Positions 64,000-64,000 of a DNA stretch of 64,000 bases are shown here, one piece after another. The position numbers and the translations under genes are program-made. Location of the stretch: the NCBI RefSeq assembly GCF_013315265.1, contig NZ_JABUFE010000010.1, forward strand, positions 1 through 64,000, written 5' to 3'. This DNA comes from Parasulfitobacter algicola (lineage in GTDB: Bacteria > Pseudomonadota > Alphaproteobacteria > Rhodobacterales > Rhodobacteraceae). Position 1 is the first letter of the stretch, and the number at the start of each line of letters is the position of its first letter. The notes beneath the pieces were generated by a model. The model did no database searches and was not told the DNA's origin. It worked only from the letters and a program-made list of their open reading frames with translations.

Positions 64000-64000
64000 G

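Noticed and set aside
1-64000. CRISPR arrays, rRNA genes, further tRNA genes
   Set aside because: No spaced direct repeats of CRISPR type and no rRNA-like sequence were seen; only tRNA-Cys was recognised.

Overview
The window looks like a chromosomal segment of an alphaproteobacterium, most likely Rhodobacterales (Roseobacter group). This is judged from overall protein style: AspS, CarB, a DUF6778-type lipoprotein, DUF1501/DUF1800 neighbours, a YbjN-ProC-CsaA order and a Zur-headed zinc operon. It is inference, not a database result. The segment mixes intact housekeeping genes with an unusual number of broken genes and insertion-sequence remnants, a pattern like that of IS-rich, genome-eroding roseobacters.

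Layout. 1-1000: an IS110-family transposase running off the left edge, with a structured region upstream. 1.0-13.9 kb: a DUF1963 protein, then a catabolic cluster. It holds an enamidase-like amidohydrolase, a broken CaiB-type CoA-transferase, a broken 7Fe-type ferredoxin, a ferredoxin-NADP reductase, a broken glutaryl-CoA dehydrogenase, a complete branched-chain-amino-acid-type ABC importer, a polytopic membrane protein and a copper-chaperone-like protein. Four promoters here share a palindrome TTNGTATACNAA, which implies one regulon. The gene set fits a reductive nicotinate (6-hydroxynicotinate) route of the Azorhizobium/Eubacterium barkeri type, now decaying. 13.9-16.3 kb: a recombinase remnant, two small unknown genes and a DJ-1/PfpI protein. 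16.4-24.5 kb: LysR regulator, YdcSTUV-type polyamine importer, aminobutyraldehyde dehydrogenase and GABA transaminase, ending in a truncated gabD. This is a putrescine-to-GABA module missing its last step. 24.6-28.7 kb: Zur plus a Zrg-type zinc uptake operon (DUF2796, MacB/FtsX-type ABC pair, two DUF3299 proteins).

29.2-35.2 kb: a divergent set of secreted and membrane proteins, including a VWA protein with 70-residue repeats and two DUF3592-like proteins; its function is unknown. 35.7-41.6 kb: an IS66 end, a HAD-like protein without the catalytic aspartate, an RND efflux pump with its adaptor, and a divergent TetR with a palindromic operator.

41.7-45.9 kb: a scrap yard of mobile DNA. It holds a truncated IS6 transposase, a 176-bp element with 38-bp Tn3-type inverted repeats (a TIME), a Fic/PfkB fragment chimera, an IS3 scrap, a 17-bp perfect inverted repeat ahead of an unknown gene, and a tyrosine integrase that has lost its catalytic Tyr by a one-base deletion next to tRNA-Cys. 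46-64 kb: mostly conserved genes (GNAT, DUF1501/DUF1800, nuclease-like EEP, aspS, a second aspartate-less HAD protein, carB, a lipoprotein, a KAS III-like enzyme, arsH, tdk, 2-hydroxyacid dehydrogenase, csaA, proC, and a partial ybjN off the right edge).
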